From Methylorubrum populi (lineage in GTDB: Bacteria; Pseudomonadota; Alphaproteobacteria; Rhizobiales; Beijerinckiaceae): a DNA stretch of 64,000 nt. How positions within the stretch are numbered: position 1 is the first letter of the stretch; every line of letters starts with the position of its first letter. A program made the position numbers and the translations under genes. Below are positions 16,888 to 25,584 of this stretch, one piece after another. The stretch lies in the NCBI RefSeq assembly GCF_002355515.1, contig NZ_AP014809.1:3868501-3932500 (forward strand), read 5' to 3'. Under the pieces are notes generated by a model that made no database searches, was not told the DNA's origin, and was given only the letters and a program-made list of their open reading frames with translations.

Positions 16888-17756
16888 CGGCTCTCTCCCG
16901 ATCCGGCGGGAAGCTTTCGGCGCTCGATCACGAACCAGCCGGTGATCATGCTGCGCATGTTGTTGGCCACGCCGGAGAGCAGGACGAGCAGGACGTGGAC
17001 GATCACGAACAGCACCAGCAGGTTCGTGACGATGAAGTGGATCGTGCGCGCCGATTGCCGGCCGCCGAACAGGTCTGGCAGGGGCACCACGGCGTTGACG
17101 CCGGGCGACATCGACAGGCCGGTGAGTAGCATCAGCGGCAGCAGCACGGCGACGACGACGAGATAGGAGAGCTTCTGCAAGACGTTGTAGCGCTTGGCCT
17201 CGTCGCCTTCCGGGAAGTGCAGGGTCAGGTGCTCGCGGATCGAGGAACCGAACCCGCGCATCTGGTCGCCGTCGGGGATGAGGCGGCGGCGCAGCTGGCC
17301 GGTACTGAAGCCGTAGACGAGGTAGATCAGCCCATTGATGACGAAGGCCCAGGCGAACAGGAAGTGCCAGCGTCGCCCCGTGGCGAGATCCTGATGCGCC
17401 GGCAGGGTCGCCCAGGACGGGAAGGCGCGCCCCGCCGGCTGGCCGTTGAGGTTCGACAGCCCGAGCACGCCCGTGGTGTCGAAGGTGTGGCCGGCGACGT
17501 AGACGATGCCGCGGGGCGTGCCGTCGTCCCGCTGGTCGTCGGTGATGGCGACGAACGGCCTGTCGAAGGTCGAGGCCGCGCCCCAGTAGAGCGCCGGATG
17601 GGCGTTGAAGATCTGCAGGCCGCTCATCAGGAGGATGGCGAGGCAGACCACGTTGATCCAGTGCGCCAGCCGGATGACCAGCGGATGGCGGAACATCCAG
17701 CGCCGCCGCACCGTCTCCACGATGTCCGGCCCCGAGAGCGTCGATCCTGCGGCCAC
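16884..17756 (-). CDS. Cytochrome b561-type membrane protein (redox partner of the Mo enzyme)
   Basis: Haem-binding integral membrane protein of 290 residues. Hydrophobic helices lie near residues 27-48, 130-150, 190-215 and 240-262. Likely haem-ligand histidines appear in VIRLAHWINVVC, in GRRWHFLFAW, and in RTIHFIVTNLLVLFVIVHVLL. A periplasmic loop of about 75 residues lies between the first two helices. Its stop overlaps the start of the molybdopterin enzyme (ATGA), so the pair is co-translated. The layout matches a system in which the cytochrome passes quinol electrons to the periplasmic oxidoreductase. Confidence 0.9.
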   Translation of the reverse strand: MAAGSTLSGPDIVETVRRRWMFRHPLVIRLAHWINVVCLAILLMSGLQIFNAHPALYWGAASTFDRPFVAITDDQRDDGTPRGIVYVAGHTFDTTGVLGLSNLNGQPAGRAFPSWATLPAHQDLATGRRWHFLFAWAFVINGLIYLVYGFSTGQLRRRLIPDGDQMRGFGSSIREHLTLHFPEGDEAKRYNVLQKLSYLVVVAVLLPLMLLTGLSMSPGVNAVVPLPDLFGGRQSARTIHFIVTNLLVLFVIVHVLLVLLSGVANNMRSMITGWFVIERRKLPAGSGESR

Positions 17757-17839
17757 CGCGCGCTGTTCCTTCGCTGAAGCCTTCTCCGCCGGATCCGAGG
17801 ACCGGCCGGTGCGGGGAAGGTAAGCCTTCGTTCCACACG

Positions 17840-17869
17840 AAAAAGCCCGCCCGGTTTAACCGGGCGGGC
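17840..17869 (-). terminator. Rho-independent terminator of the Met-rich protein gene
   Basis: Stem GCCCGCCCGGTT / AACCGGGCGGGC (17845-17869) is followed on the minus strand by TTTTTCG. It lies about 50 nt past the stop at 17918. Confidence 0.85.
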
Positions 17870-17917
17870 CGCGCACCGCCTAGACGGCACGCCGATAACA
17901 GTCCGGTGACGGGCCGG

Positions 17918-18217
17918 TTACATGCCGCCCGCGCCGGACTCCATGCCGGATCCGGAATTCATGCGCTTCGAACGCATCATCTTCTTGCTCTTCATCGGCT
18001 TTTTCATCTTCTTGGAGCTGCGCTTCATCGGGCGCTGCTCCTGCCCCATGTCGTCGCCCATGGCGCCCTGCTGCATTTGGCCGCCCATCTGATTGCCCAT
18101 CTGGCCGCCCATGCCGGGCTCCATACCGCCCCGCTGCATGCCCTGGGCGTAGGCGCCGGACGAGAGGGCAAGACCGAGCGAGAGCGCGCCGGCGGTCAGG
18201 AGAAGTCGCGTATTCAT
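17918..18217 (-). CDS. Small exported Met/Gly- and Lys-rich protein
   Basis: A 99-residue protein that I cannot assign to a known family. A clear Sec signal peptide (MNTRLLLTAGALSLGLALSS, then GAYA) is followed by a Met/Gly/Gln repeat region (GMGGQMGNQMGGQMQQG). A strongly basic patch rich in SKKM/MKSKKMM motifs follows, then a Gly/Met-rich end. Met-rich exported proteins of this kind often bind Cu(I) or help with oxidative stress, but this is inference. It is a single gene with its own terminator and a divergent promoter region shared with pyrB. A much longer frame covers it, but the signal peptide fixes the start at 18217. Confidence 0.8.
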   Translation of the reverse strand: MNTRLLLTAGALSLGLALSSGAYAQGMQRGGMEPGMGGQMGNQMGGQMQQGAMGDDMGQEQRPMKRSSKKMKKPMKSKKMMRSKRMNSGSGMESGAGGM

Positions 18218-18490
18218 GGGCTTCCTTTCGTTTCCGGGCGAGCGGATGAAGACCGCGGACAGCCTTCGGCCGCTTCGAAACCCAACAGATGTTGGAAGAA
18301 CGGAAGCGAAACCGGATCGTTCAAATTTTCCTCGATCACGGGCTCGCGATAACGAAGAAAATCTCTTCGCCGCGACCGGAGGAGACGGTTCTCCCCAATG
18401 TGCTGGGGGCCGTTGCGGCGGGGCCGGCTCTGCGTCTTGCCGGGCCCCGCCCGGACACCTATAGCCCTCGACCGACGCAATGATCTCCGC

Positions 18491-19438
18491 ATGACCGCTC
18501 AAACCGCACCCGCCTTCCCGCACCGGCACCTGCTCGGCATCGAAGGCCTGAGCCGTCCGGACATCGAATCGCTCCTGGAGCGCGCCGACGCCGCGGTCGC
18601 CCTGTCGCGGCAGGTCGAGAAGAAGCGCAACGTCCTGCGGGGCCGCACGCAGATCAACCTGTTCTTCGAGCCCTCGACCCGGACGCAATCCTCGTTCGAG
18701 CTGGCGGGCAAGCGGCTCGGCGCCGACGTGATGAACATGTCGGTGGCCTCGTCCTCGGTGAAGAAGGGCGAGACCCTGATCGACACCGCCGCGACCCTGA
18801 ACGCCATGCGGCCCGACATCATCGTGGTGCGCCACCATGCGGCGGGCGCGGTGCATCTGCTGGCGCGCAAGGTCGATTGCGCCGTGGTGAATGCGGGCGA
18901 CGGCGCCCACGAACACCCGACCCAGGCGCTGCTCGACGCGCTCACGATCCGCCGCAACAAGGGCGGCATCGAGGGGCTGCGGGTCGCGATCTGCGGCGAC
19001 GTCCTGCATTCGCGAGTCGCGCGCTCCAACATCATCCTGCTCCAGGCGCTGGGGGCGCGCGTGCGGGTGATCGGCCCCTCGACGCTGCTGCCCACCGGCA
19101 TCGCGCGCTTCGGCGTCGAGGTGTTCACGAACATGCGCGAGGGGCTGAAGGGCTGCGACATCGTGATGATGCTGCGGCTCCAGCGCGAGCGCATGAACGG
19201 CTCCTTCGTCCCCTCGGTGAAGGAGTATTTCCGCTATTACGGTCTCGACGGCGACAAGCTGGCGCTGGCCAAGCCCGACGCGCTGGTGATGCATCCCGGC
19301 CCGATGAACCGCGGCGTCGAAATCGCCTCCGACATCGCCGACGGGGCGCAGTCGCTGATCCGCGAGCAGGTCGAGATGGGCGTCGCCGTGCGCATGGCCG
19401 TGCTGGAAGCGCTGGCGACCCACCTGCCGAACGGGTGA
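18491..19438 (+). CDS. pyrB: Aspartate carbamoyltransferase catalytic subunit
   Basis: Second step of pyrimidine synthesis: carbamoyl phosphate plus aspartate gives carbamoyl aspartate. The 315-residue protein has the carbamoyl-phosphate motif [20 protein letters not shown], then [29 protein letters not shown], and the aspartate site LRLQRERM; it ends with [11 protein letters not shown]. The start at 18491 follows the 5' leader directly. No pyrI is present, as is usual for ATCases that pair with a dihydroorotase or dihydroorotase-like protein, and such a homologue lies 615 nt downstream. Confidence 0.97.
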   Translation: MTAQTAPAFPHRHLLGIEGLSRPDIESLLERADAAVALSRQVEKKRNVLRGRTQINLFFEPSTRTQSSFELAGKRLGADVMNMSVASSSVKKGETLIDTAATLNAMRPDIIVVRHHAAGAVHLLARKVDCAVVNAGDGAHEHPTQALLDALTIRRNKGGIEGLRVAICGDVLHSRVARSNIILLQALGARVRVIGPSTLLPTGIARFGVEVFTNMREGLKGCDIVMMLRLQRERMNGSFVPSVKEYFRYYGLDGDKLALAKPDALVMHPGPMNRGVEIASDIADGAQSLIREQVEMGVAVRMAVLEALATHLPNG

Positions 19439-19453
19439 GGCTCAGCGCTTGAC

Positions 19454-19671
19454 ATGCCGCCGCGCGACTTTGAGCTTGATATCCAGGTCATTCGGCGACG
19501 CTTGGTGCAGGAGGGATGGCAGTTGCGGCCCTCTCGGGACCACACGACATCTATGTGCTTCCCGGCCGACCCCATGTGGCGGTCCCAAGGGGACGCGGAC
19601 AACTTTCACCGGGGACGGCGCGCGCCATCGCACGCAATGCAGGCTGGCTCGATGGGAGTGACAAGTCGTGA
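19454..19671 (+). pseudogene. hicA: HicA-family mRNA interferase toxin, frameshifted
   Basis: The N-terminal helix (DFELDIQVIRRRLVQEGWQL) is read in the frame starting at 19454. The catalytic-His strand and the conserved C-terminus (PHDIYVLPGRPHVAVPRG then GQLSPGTARAIARNAGW) are read one frame over and end at 19671. A -1 shift near 19520-19542 is needed to join them. The stop of the second frame overlaps the hicB start as GTGA, the normal coupling of a hicAB operon, so that frame is the true C-terminus. An ATG at 19516 in the second frame could make a 51-residue fragment containing the His. Pseudogene, programmed shift and sequencing error cannot be separated here. Confidence 0.72.
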
Positions 19672-20054
19672 CGGCGTATATCGGCATTCTGGAGAAAGAG
19701 CCCGAAACGCTTTGGGGAGTCTGGTTCCCGGATCTTCCCGGCTGCATCGCCGCCGGCGAGACGGCCGACGAAACGGTCGCCCAGGCCAGTGAAGCTCTTG
19801 GCCAGTGGCTCACCCTCGCGCACGAGGACGGGCGGGCGCCGTCTCGACCCCGTACCATCGAGGAGCTTCGCTCGGACGCGGATTTCGCCGAGGCGATGGC
19901 GTCCGAGCATCTTGCGATGCTCGTCCGGCCCCCAATCGACGAACTCGATCTGGACGAGCGTCGGATGCATGTCATTGACACGACCGCTGAACAACGCGGC
20001 CTGAGCCGGCGCAGCCTCGTTCGTGAACTTGTCCTGAAACAGATTGCGAGTTGA
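19668..20054 (+). CDS. hicB: HicB-family antitoxin
   Basis: Antitoxin of 128 residues that should bind HicA and repress its own operon. The N-terminal HicB domain reads GVWFPDLPGCIAAGETADE then AQASEALGQWL. The C-terminus carries a CopG/Arc-like ribbon-helix-helix (RRMHVIDTTAEQRGLSRRSL). The GTG start at 19668 overlaps the stop of the hicA C-terminal frame, and the stop overlaps the ATG of the downstream dihydroorotase homologue (TGATG). The antitoxin is intact while the toxin appears broken. Its position inside a pyrimidine operon suggests an insertion, although codon usage is only mildly different. Confidence 0.9.
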   Translation: MTAYIGILEKEPETLWGVWFPDLPGCIAAGETADETVAQASEALGQWLTLAHEDGRAPSRPRTIEELRSDADFAEAMASEHLAMLVRPPIDELDLDERRMHVIDTTAEQRGLSRRSLVRELVLKQIAS

Positions 20055-21361
20055 TGGTGCGGTCGCTCCTCCTCTCCAACGCCCACCTCCTCGACCCCGC
20101 GACCGGCCGCGAGGGCCCCGGCGCCGTGCTCGTGCGCGACGGCCGCATCGCCGATGTCGCCTGGGGCGCCGCGCCCGGCGCACCGGAGAATTGCGAGACG
20201 ATCGCCTGCGGCGGGCTCACCCTCAGCCCCGGCCTGATCGACCTGCGCGCCTTCGTCGGCGAGCCCGGCGCCGAGCACCGCGAGACCCTGGCCTCGGCAA
20301 GCGCCGCGGCGGCCGCGGGCGGCGTGACGACGCTGGTCTGCATGCCCGACACCAACCCCGTCATCGACGGGCCGGCCATCGTCGATTTCGTGCTCCGCCG
20401 CGCCCGCGACACGGCGAGCGTCAACGTCCTGCCGGCTGCCGCCATCACCAAGGGGCTGGCGGGGCGCGAGATGACCGAGTTCGGCCTGCTGGCGGAGGCC
20501 GGCGCCGTCGCCTTCACCGATGGGCTGAAGGCGGTCACCAACGCCCAGGTGATGCGCCGGGCGCTCACCTATGCCCGCGATTTCGGCGCGCTGCTGATGC
20601 AGCATGTCGAGGAGCCGGACCTCGTCGGCGACGGCGTGATGAACGAGGGTGAGATGGCCTCGCGCCTCGGCCTGCTCGGCATCCCCCGCGAGGCCGAGAC
20701 GGTGATGCTGGAGCGCGACATCCGCCTCGTGCGCCTCACCGGCGGGCGCTACCACGCGGCGATGATCTCAACCGCCGACTCGGTCGAGATCGTGCGGCGG
20801 GCCAAGGAAGCGGGCCTGCCCGTCACCTGCGGCGTCTCGGTCAACAACCTCGTGCTCAACGAGGGCGACATCGGCCACTACCGCACCTTCTGCAAGCTCT
20901 CGCCGCCGCTGCGCCGCGAGGACGACCGGGCGGCGGTGATCGCCGCGCTCAACGAGGGCGTGATCGACGTCATCGTCTCCGACCACAACCCGCAGGATGT
21001 CGAGACCAAGCGCCTGCCCTTCGCCGAGGCCGCCGACGGCGCGCTCGGCATCGAGACGCTGCTCGGGGCGAGCCTTCGCCTGCTGCATACCGGTGACGTG
21101 ACGCTGACGACGCTGCTCAACGCGCTCTCAGCCAACCCGGCCAGGCTGCTCGGCCGCGAGGCCGGACGCCTGGACAAGGGCGCGCCCGCCGATCTCGTGC
21201 TGATCGACCCCGACCTGCCCTACGTCCTCGACAAGCGGCAGCTGAAGTCGCGCTCCAAGAACTCGCCCTTCGACGAGGCCCGGCTCCAGGGCGCGGCGGT
21301 GCTGACGCTCGTCGGCGGCCGGATCGTCCACCGCTCCGATCTCTCGGCCCTCGCCGCATGA
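20054..21361 (+). CDS. Dihydroorotase-like protein, probably catalytically inactive (PyrX type)
   Basis: Amidohydrolase-fold protein of 435 residues aligned over its length with type I dihydroorotases: a beta-sandwich N-terminus, [36 protein letters not shown], and a C-terminal beta-domain. The strand that should carry the binuclear metal HxH motif reads [15 protein letters not shown] instead of DMHVHLREPG, so both histidines are lost. This is the hallmark of the pseudo-dihydroorotases that form a structural complex with ATCase, as in Pseudomonas. It lies in the pyrB operon but is separated from pyrB by hicAB. It overlaps hicB (TGATG) and plsY (ATGA). A true dihydroorotase should exist elsewhere in the genome. 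Confidence 0.88.
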   Translation: MVRSLLLSNAHLLDPATGREGPGAVLVRDGRIADVAWGAAPGAPENCETIACGGLTLSPGLIDLRAFVGEPGAEHRETLASASAAAAAGGVTTLVCMPDTNPVIDGPAIVDFVLRRARDTASVNVLPAAAITKGLAGREMTEFGLLAEAGAVAFTDGLKAVTNAQVMRRALTYARDFGALLMQHVEEPDLVGDGVMNEGEMASRLGLLGIPREAETVMLERDIRLVRLTGGRYHAAMISTADSVEIVRRAKEAGLPVTCGVSVNNLVLNEGDIGHYRTFCKLSPPLRREDDRAAVIAALNEGVIDVIVSDHNPQDVETKRLPFAEAADGALGIETLLGASLRLLHTGDVTLTTLLNALSANPARLLGREAGRLDKGAPADLVLIDPDLPYVLDKRQLKSRSKNSPFDEARLQGAAVLTLVGGRIVHRSDLSALAA

Positions 21362-21966
21362 CCACTCTGCTCGCGGCCGGCTGGCCGGCCCTCATCGCCG
21401 CGCTTGTCGTCGGCTACGCCTGCGGCGCGATTCCCTTCGGCCTGATCCTGACGAAGGTCGCCGGTCTCGGCGACGTGCGGGCGATCGGCTCGGGCAATAT
21501 CGGCGCGACCAACGTGCTGCGCACCGGACGCAAGGGCCTCGCCGCGGCGACCCTTCTCTGCGACGCGCTGAAGGGCACGCTGCCAGTGCTCGCCGCCGGC
21601 CATTGGGGTGAGGGACCGGCACTGGCCGCCGGGCTCGGCGCCTTTCTCGGCCATCTCTTCCCGGTCTGGCTCGGCTTCAAGGGCGGCAAGGGGGTGGCGA
21701 CCTTCATCGGCGTGCTGCTCGCGCTGAGCCCGCTGACGCTTCTCGCCTTCGCCGCGATCTGGCTCGGACTGGCCTTTGCCCTGAAATACTCCTCGCTCGC
21801 GGCGCTCGCGGCCTCCGCCGCCACGCCCCTCGTGCTGTGGATGCTCGGACACGGAGCGGTTGCATCGCTCTTTCTCATACTCGCGGCGCTGCTATGGTGG
21901 AAGCACGCGCCCAATATTCGCCGACTCGCCGCCGGCACCGAGGGCCGGATCGGGCAGAAGGGCTGA
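21358..21966 (+). CDS. plsY: Glycerol-3-phosphate acyltransferase PlsY
   Basis: Inner-membrane enzyme that uses acyl-phosphate to acylate glycerol-3-phosphate, the first step of phospholipid synthesis. It has 202 residues with five predicted helices and the three conserved cytoplasmic loops: [36 protein letters not shown], and the C-terminal [16 protein letters not shown]. It overlaps the upstream stop by ATGA and is followed after 31 nt by dprA, the usual plsY-dprA order in alphaproteobacteria. Confidence 0.97.
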   Translation: MTTLLAAGWPALIAALVVGYACGAIPFGLILTKVAGLGDVRAIGSGNIGATNVLRTGRKGLAAATLLCDALKGTLPVLAAGHWGEGPALAAGLGAFLGHLFPVWLGFKGGKGVATFIGVLLALSPLTLLAFAAIWLGLAFALKYSSLAALAASAATPLVLWMLGHGAVASLFLILAALLWWKHAPNIRRLAAGTEGRIGQKG

Positions 21967-21997
21967 GGACGGCCCCTCCCGTCAGGAGGGGGACCGG

Positions 21998-23191
21998 ATG
22001 CAGCTCACCGACGGACAACGCCTCGATTGGCTCCGCCTGATCCGCACCGACGGCATCGGCCCGCGTACCTTCCGCGGCCTGATCAACCGATTCGGCAGTG
22101 CGGCCGCCGCGCTCGACGCCCTGCCGGACCTGACGAAACGCGCCGGCAAGCGCGCCGTACCGTCCTCGAAGGCGGCGGCCGAGCGTGAGATGGCCGCCGC
22201 CGCCCGCCTCGGCATCCGCTTCCTCGCCATGGGGGAGGCGGCCTATCCGAAGGCGCTGCACGCCACCGAGACCGCCCCGCCGCTGATCGCGGTGCGCGGT
22301 GATCCGGCTGCACTTCTGAAGCCATCGGTGGCGATCGTCGGCTCGCGCAACGCGTCGACGGCGGGTCTCGCCTTCACCGAGCGGCTTGCCCGCGGCCTCG
22401 GCGAGGCCGGCCTTGTCGTGGTGTCGGGGCTCGCCCGCGGCATCGATGCCCGCGCCCATAAGGCGACGCTCGCCACCGGCACCGTCGCGGTCCTCGCCGG
22501 CGGTCAGGACCGGATCTATCCGGAGAACCATGCCGGCCTCGTCGAGGAGATCGTCGGCGCGGGCGGCGCGGTGGTCGCCGAGATGCCGATGGGCTGGGTT
22601 CCGCGCGGGCGCGACTTCCCGCGCCGCAACCGCATCATCTCGGGGCTCAGCCTCGGCACGGTCGTCGTGGAAGCCGCGCGCCGCTCCGGCTCGCTCATCA
22701 CCGCCCGCTTCGCGCTGGAGCAGGGCCGTGAGGTTTTCGCGGTTCCGGGCTCCCCGCTCGATCCGCGGGCGGAGGGCACCAACGACCTGATCCGAGAGGG
22801 AGCGACGCTGGTCGGCGAGGTCGAGCACGTCCTGTCCGTTCTCGCCCCGCTGATGGACGGGGGGCCGCCGCCGGCGGACGGCCTGAACGACCGCCCCGAG
22901 GCGTCGGGCACGCCCGATTACTGGGACGAGATCGACCTCGACGGGAGCGCAGGAACCGTCATGCCGCTCTTCGCCGAATTGGCCGGCCCGGCCGACCCGC
23001 TCCCCGAGCCCCAGGATGACCGAGCCCGGCTGATCGCGTGCCTCAGCCCCACCCCGGTCGGGACCGACGAGCTCGCCCGCTCGTCCGGCCTGCCGGTGCG
23101 GATCGTGCAGACGACGCTGCTCGAACTCGAACTCGACGGCCGGATCGAGCGGCACGGAAGCGGAACGGTCTCGTTGGCGTCACGGGCATGA
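21998..23191 (+). CDS. dprA: DNA-processing protein DprA
   Basis: Loads RecA on incoming single-stranded DNA during transformation; also called Smf. The protein has 397 residues from the ATG at 21998, preceded by AGGAGGGGGA. A helix-hairpin-helix N-terminal domain comes first, then the Rossmann-like core (VAIVGSRNASTAGL, VVSGLARGIDARAHKATL, TVAVLAGGQDRIYPENH, RRSGSLITARFALEQGREVF, VPGSPLDPRAEGTNDLIREGA). A winged-helix-like C-terminus follows. The longer frame beginning at 21860 overlaps plsY and is spurious. Its family partner topA is at 13-15.8 kb rather than adjacent. Confidence 0.96.
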   Translation: MQLTDGQRLDWLRLIRTDGIGPRTFRGLINRFGSAAAALDALPDLTKRAGKRAVPSSKAAAEREMAAAARLGIRFLAMGEAAYPKALHATETAPPLIAVRGDPAALLKPSVAIVGSRNASTAGLAFTERLARGLGEAGLVVVSGLARGIDARAHKATLATGTVAVLAGGQDRIYPENHAGLVEEIVGAGGAVVAEMPMGWVPRGRDFPRRNRIISGLSLGTVVVEAARRSGSLITARFALEQGREVFAVPGSPLDPRAEGTNDLIREGATLVGEVEHVLSVLAPLMDGGPPPADGLNDRPEASGTPDYWDEIDLDGSAGTVMPLFAELAGPADPLPEPQDDRARLIACLSPTPVGTDELARSSGLPVRIVQTTLLELELDGRIERHGSGTVSLASRA

Positions 23192-23510
23192 GCCGGCGAT
23201 CCCATCGTGCAGAGGAGGCAGGCGGCGAAGCGACCATGTCATCAGTTGTCGACCACCATCGCCGAGAGACGGCTCGTCCTCTGCCGCCCGGCTTTTCTGC
23301 CGGCCGAGATGAGAGACTGGAGCCCTTCAGACACCGCGACCGCATCAAGCGCAGAGCGCGGATAAACAAAAATCGTTTCATCCGGCGCGTGGACTTAAGA
23401 CTCCATCAAACACCCCGCATTGCCCTTGTGGCGAATCACGATTATTCGGCCGCAATCCAGTTTCGGTTCGGCTACAAGAGTCGACATCGGTAATTCCGCG
23501 AAGCCCCCGA
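23192..23510 (+). other. Intergenic region before the SGNH hydrolase
   Basis: About 320 bases with lower GC than the surroundings, notably 23360-23500. A short frame here (23236-23493) is basic and has no recognisable motif; I do not call it. The region probably carries the promoter for the next two genes. Confidence 0.4.
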
Positions 23511-24398
23511 ATGAGGCGGCACGCGGGCGGGGGCTCGAAAGCGGTGGCGCGGTTTCTTCGTCTTGCTCGGATGCGGAAGGCCCTTGCGGGACATCCGCGG
23601 CGGCTCGTCGGCACGACGGCACTGATACTGGGGCTCACCCTGTCCTCGACCGCGGTTCTCGCCTACGCCGACCTGCTGCCGGCGAGCCTCGATCTCGACA
23701 TCGATCTCGGCCTGTTCGAGGGCGCCGCTCCGGCCGGCCTTCCGCACGTCGCCCAGAAGATCGCGCTGGGCGGGCCGCTGACCATCGTCGCGTTCGGCTC
23801 CTCCTCGACCGAGGGCATCGGCGCGAGCCATCCTGCCGCCGCCTATCCCGCCCGCCTCGAAGCCGGGCTGCGGCACGCCCTGCCGCATCTCGGCGGCAGG
23901 ATCACCGTGACCAACCGCGGCATCGGCGGCGAGGCCGTGGACGAGATGCTGGCCCGGCTCGACCGGGACGTCATCGCGCCCCGGCCCGATCTCGTAATCT
24001 GGCAGACCGGCAGCAACGATCCCCTGCGCGGCGTCTCCCTCGACCATTTCCGCGAAGCGACCGAGACCGCGCTGGAGCGCATCCGCGCGGCGGGCATCGA
24101 CGTGGTGCTGATGGAGCCGCAATGGTGCCCGGCGCTGGACGCCACGCCCGGCGCCGACCGGTTTCGCGACGCGGTGCGCGCGCTGGGCCACGACCTCGAC
24201 ATTCCGGTGATCCGCCGCTCGGACCTGATGCGCGACTGGATCGGACAGGGCCGGCTGACCCGCACCGAACTCTTCGCGAGCGACGGCCTCCACATGGCGG
24301 ATGGCGGCTACGCCCTGCTCGCCGAGGCGGCGCAGGACACGGTGCTCGACGGCGCCGAGGCGGCGCCCGTCGCCGTCGCCGCGGCGGGGGCGGATTGA
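23511..24398 (+). CDS. SGNH/GDSL-family hydrolase, membrane-anchored or exported
   Basis: Esterase-fold protein of 295 residues (275 if the ATG at 23571 is used). A basic N-terminus and a hydrophobic segment (LVGTTALILGLTLSSTAVLA) act as signal or anchor. The four SGNH blocks are visible: VAFGSSSTEG with the nucleophile Ser near 98, NRGIGGEAVDE, WQTGSNDPLRG, and the Asp-His dyad in ASDGLHMADGGYALLA. Relatives include lipases, acyl-esterases and glycan deacetylases; the substrate is unknown. A TTGA overlap links it to the next gene, also exported, so they are co-translated. Confidence 0.87.
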   Translation: MRRHAGGGSKAVARFLRLARMRKALAGHPRRLVGTTALILGLTLSSTAVLAYADLLPASLDLDIDLGLFEGAAPAGLPHVAQKIALGGPLTIVAFGSSSTEGIGASHPAAAYPARLEAGLRHALPHLGGRITVTNRGIGGEAVDEMLARLDRDVIAPRPDLVIWQTGSNDPLRGVSLDHFREATETALERIRAAGIDVVLMEPQWCPALDATPGADRFRDAVRALGHDLDIPVIRRSDLMRDWIGQGRLTRTELFASDGLHMADGGYALLAEAAQDTVLDGAEAAPVAVAAAGAD

Positions 24399-25546
24399 GG
24401 CACTCCCTCGGGGCGGCCCGCATCGCCCGTTGTCTCGCCGCCGGCCTGCTGCTCGCGGCCGCACCCGCCGGAGCGGCCGACACGCGCCTGCTGGCCGAAA
24501 ACCCGCGCTACGCCCGCAACCCGACCTGTGCCGAGGTGACCGTGGTGGCGCCCGGCCGCCGCCCCGGCACCCATCCGCTCGACGACCGGATCAGCCCCAA
24601 CCCGGCCCTGTCGCCGATGAGCCAGGGCGACAGCGCGATCTGCTTCGCCTACGCCACCGCCGACATGATCTCGCAGCGCGTCGGCATCACCGTCTCGGCG
24701 CTGGATGTGGCCACCCGCTACTACTTCGCGGACCCGGCCGGCCTGCTGCACAGCCGCGATCGCGCCCTGCGGAGCTACCTGCGCCGGCATCCCGACCTCG
24801 CGGAGGAGATCGCCGAGAGCCGCAACGACACCGAGGCGAGCCGCGAGCGGAACCCTGGGCGAAAACCCTTCTTCGACAAGCTGGAGGACGGGCAGGAGGA
24901 GACGGCGGCGCTCCTCTACAATCTCGGCGGCCTGTGCACGGACCGGGACCTGCCCTCCTACGACGGCTACGGCCAGCACGCCCGCACCCTCAGTGCCCTG
25001 CGCTGGCGCAGCCGCGTCGCCGCCCCCAAGATCTCCTGGCGCAGCCTCGGCGGAACGGTGCCCCGGCTGCGGGACCCGGCCACCGACGCCTTCAACGCGG
25101 GCTGGATCACCCATGTCGAGCGGCGCTGCCGGCGAAGACCGCTGCCGGTTCCCCTGATCCCGGTCTCGGACGCGATCGCCGATAACCAGCTCGACTTCAT
25201 GGACAAGGCGGCGCGCCGCGAGCCCGGCCTCGCGGCCGGCAGCGACCGGCTGATGGCGATGATCGACTACGCCCTCGATCGGGGCCGCCTGCCGGTGATC
25301 GGCTATTCCTGGTACGTGCTGGAGGAGCGGCTTCCGAAGGACCCGGACATCGCCGCCGACCATTCGAGCCCGATCATCGCCCGGCGCAAGGCCGGCGGGC
25401 GATGCCAGTACCATCTGCAGGACAATACCGGCGAGTACTGCGCCCGGATGCGACCGGACATCGCCAAGCGCTGCGATCTCGGCCGGGTCTGGCTCGACGA
25501 GGACGAGTTGCGCGCCTCGCTCTACAGCGTGATCTATCTGCGGTAG
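24395..25546 (+). CDS. Exported protein with papain-like (C1-like) catalytic motifs
   Basis: I do not recognise a named family. From a TTG at 24395 overlapping the previous stop, it encodes 383 residues with a signal peptide (RCLAAGLLLAAAPAGAADT). SPMSQGDSAICFAYATADMI matches the papain oxyanion-hole Gln and catalytic Cys with the same 6-residue spacing (Gln about 77, Cys about 83). A His in ADHSSPIIARRK and an Asn in HLQDNTGEYC could complete the triad. Eight or so other Cys residues suggest disulfides and a periplasmic location. A much longer frame runs upstream through the hydrolase gene and is spurious. The pairing with an SGNH hydrolase hints at a shared envelope substrate. Confidence 0.72.
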   Translation: MRHSLGAARIARCLAAGLLLAAAPAGAADTRLLAENPRYARNPTCAEVTVVAPGRRPGTHPLDDRISPNPALSPMSQGDSAICFAYATADMISQRVGITVSALDVATRYYFADPAGLLHSRDRALRSYLRRHPDLAEEIAESRNDTEASRERNPGRKPFFDKLEDGQEETAALLYNLGGLCTDRDLPSYDGYGQHARTLSALRWRSRVAAPKISWRSLGGTVPRLRDPATDAFNAGWITHVERRCRRRPLPVPLIPVSDAIADNQLDFMDKAARREPGLAAGSDRLMAMIDYALDRGRLPVIGYSWYVLEERLPKDPDIAADHSSPIIARRKAGGRCQYHLQDNTGEYCARMRPDIAKRCDLGRVWLDEDELRASLYSVIYLR

Positions 25547-25584
25547 GTCTTTCGGGACAGAGGATACGGACCGGGATTGGGCTT

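Noticed and set aside
23236..23493. Short basic frame before the SGNH hydrolase
   Set aside because: No motif, weak start, lies in an AT-richer promoter-like gap; not enough support.
23420..24394. Upstream extension of the papain-like protein
   Set aside because: It overlaps the SGNH hydrolase in another frame and is Arg-rich shadow sequence; the signal peptide fixes the start near 24395.
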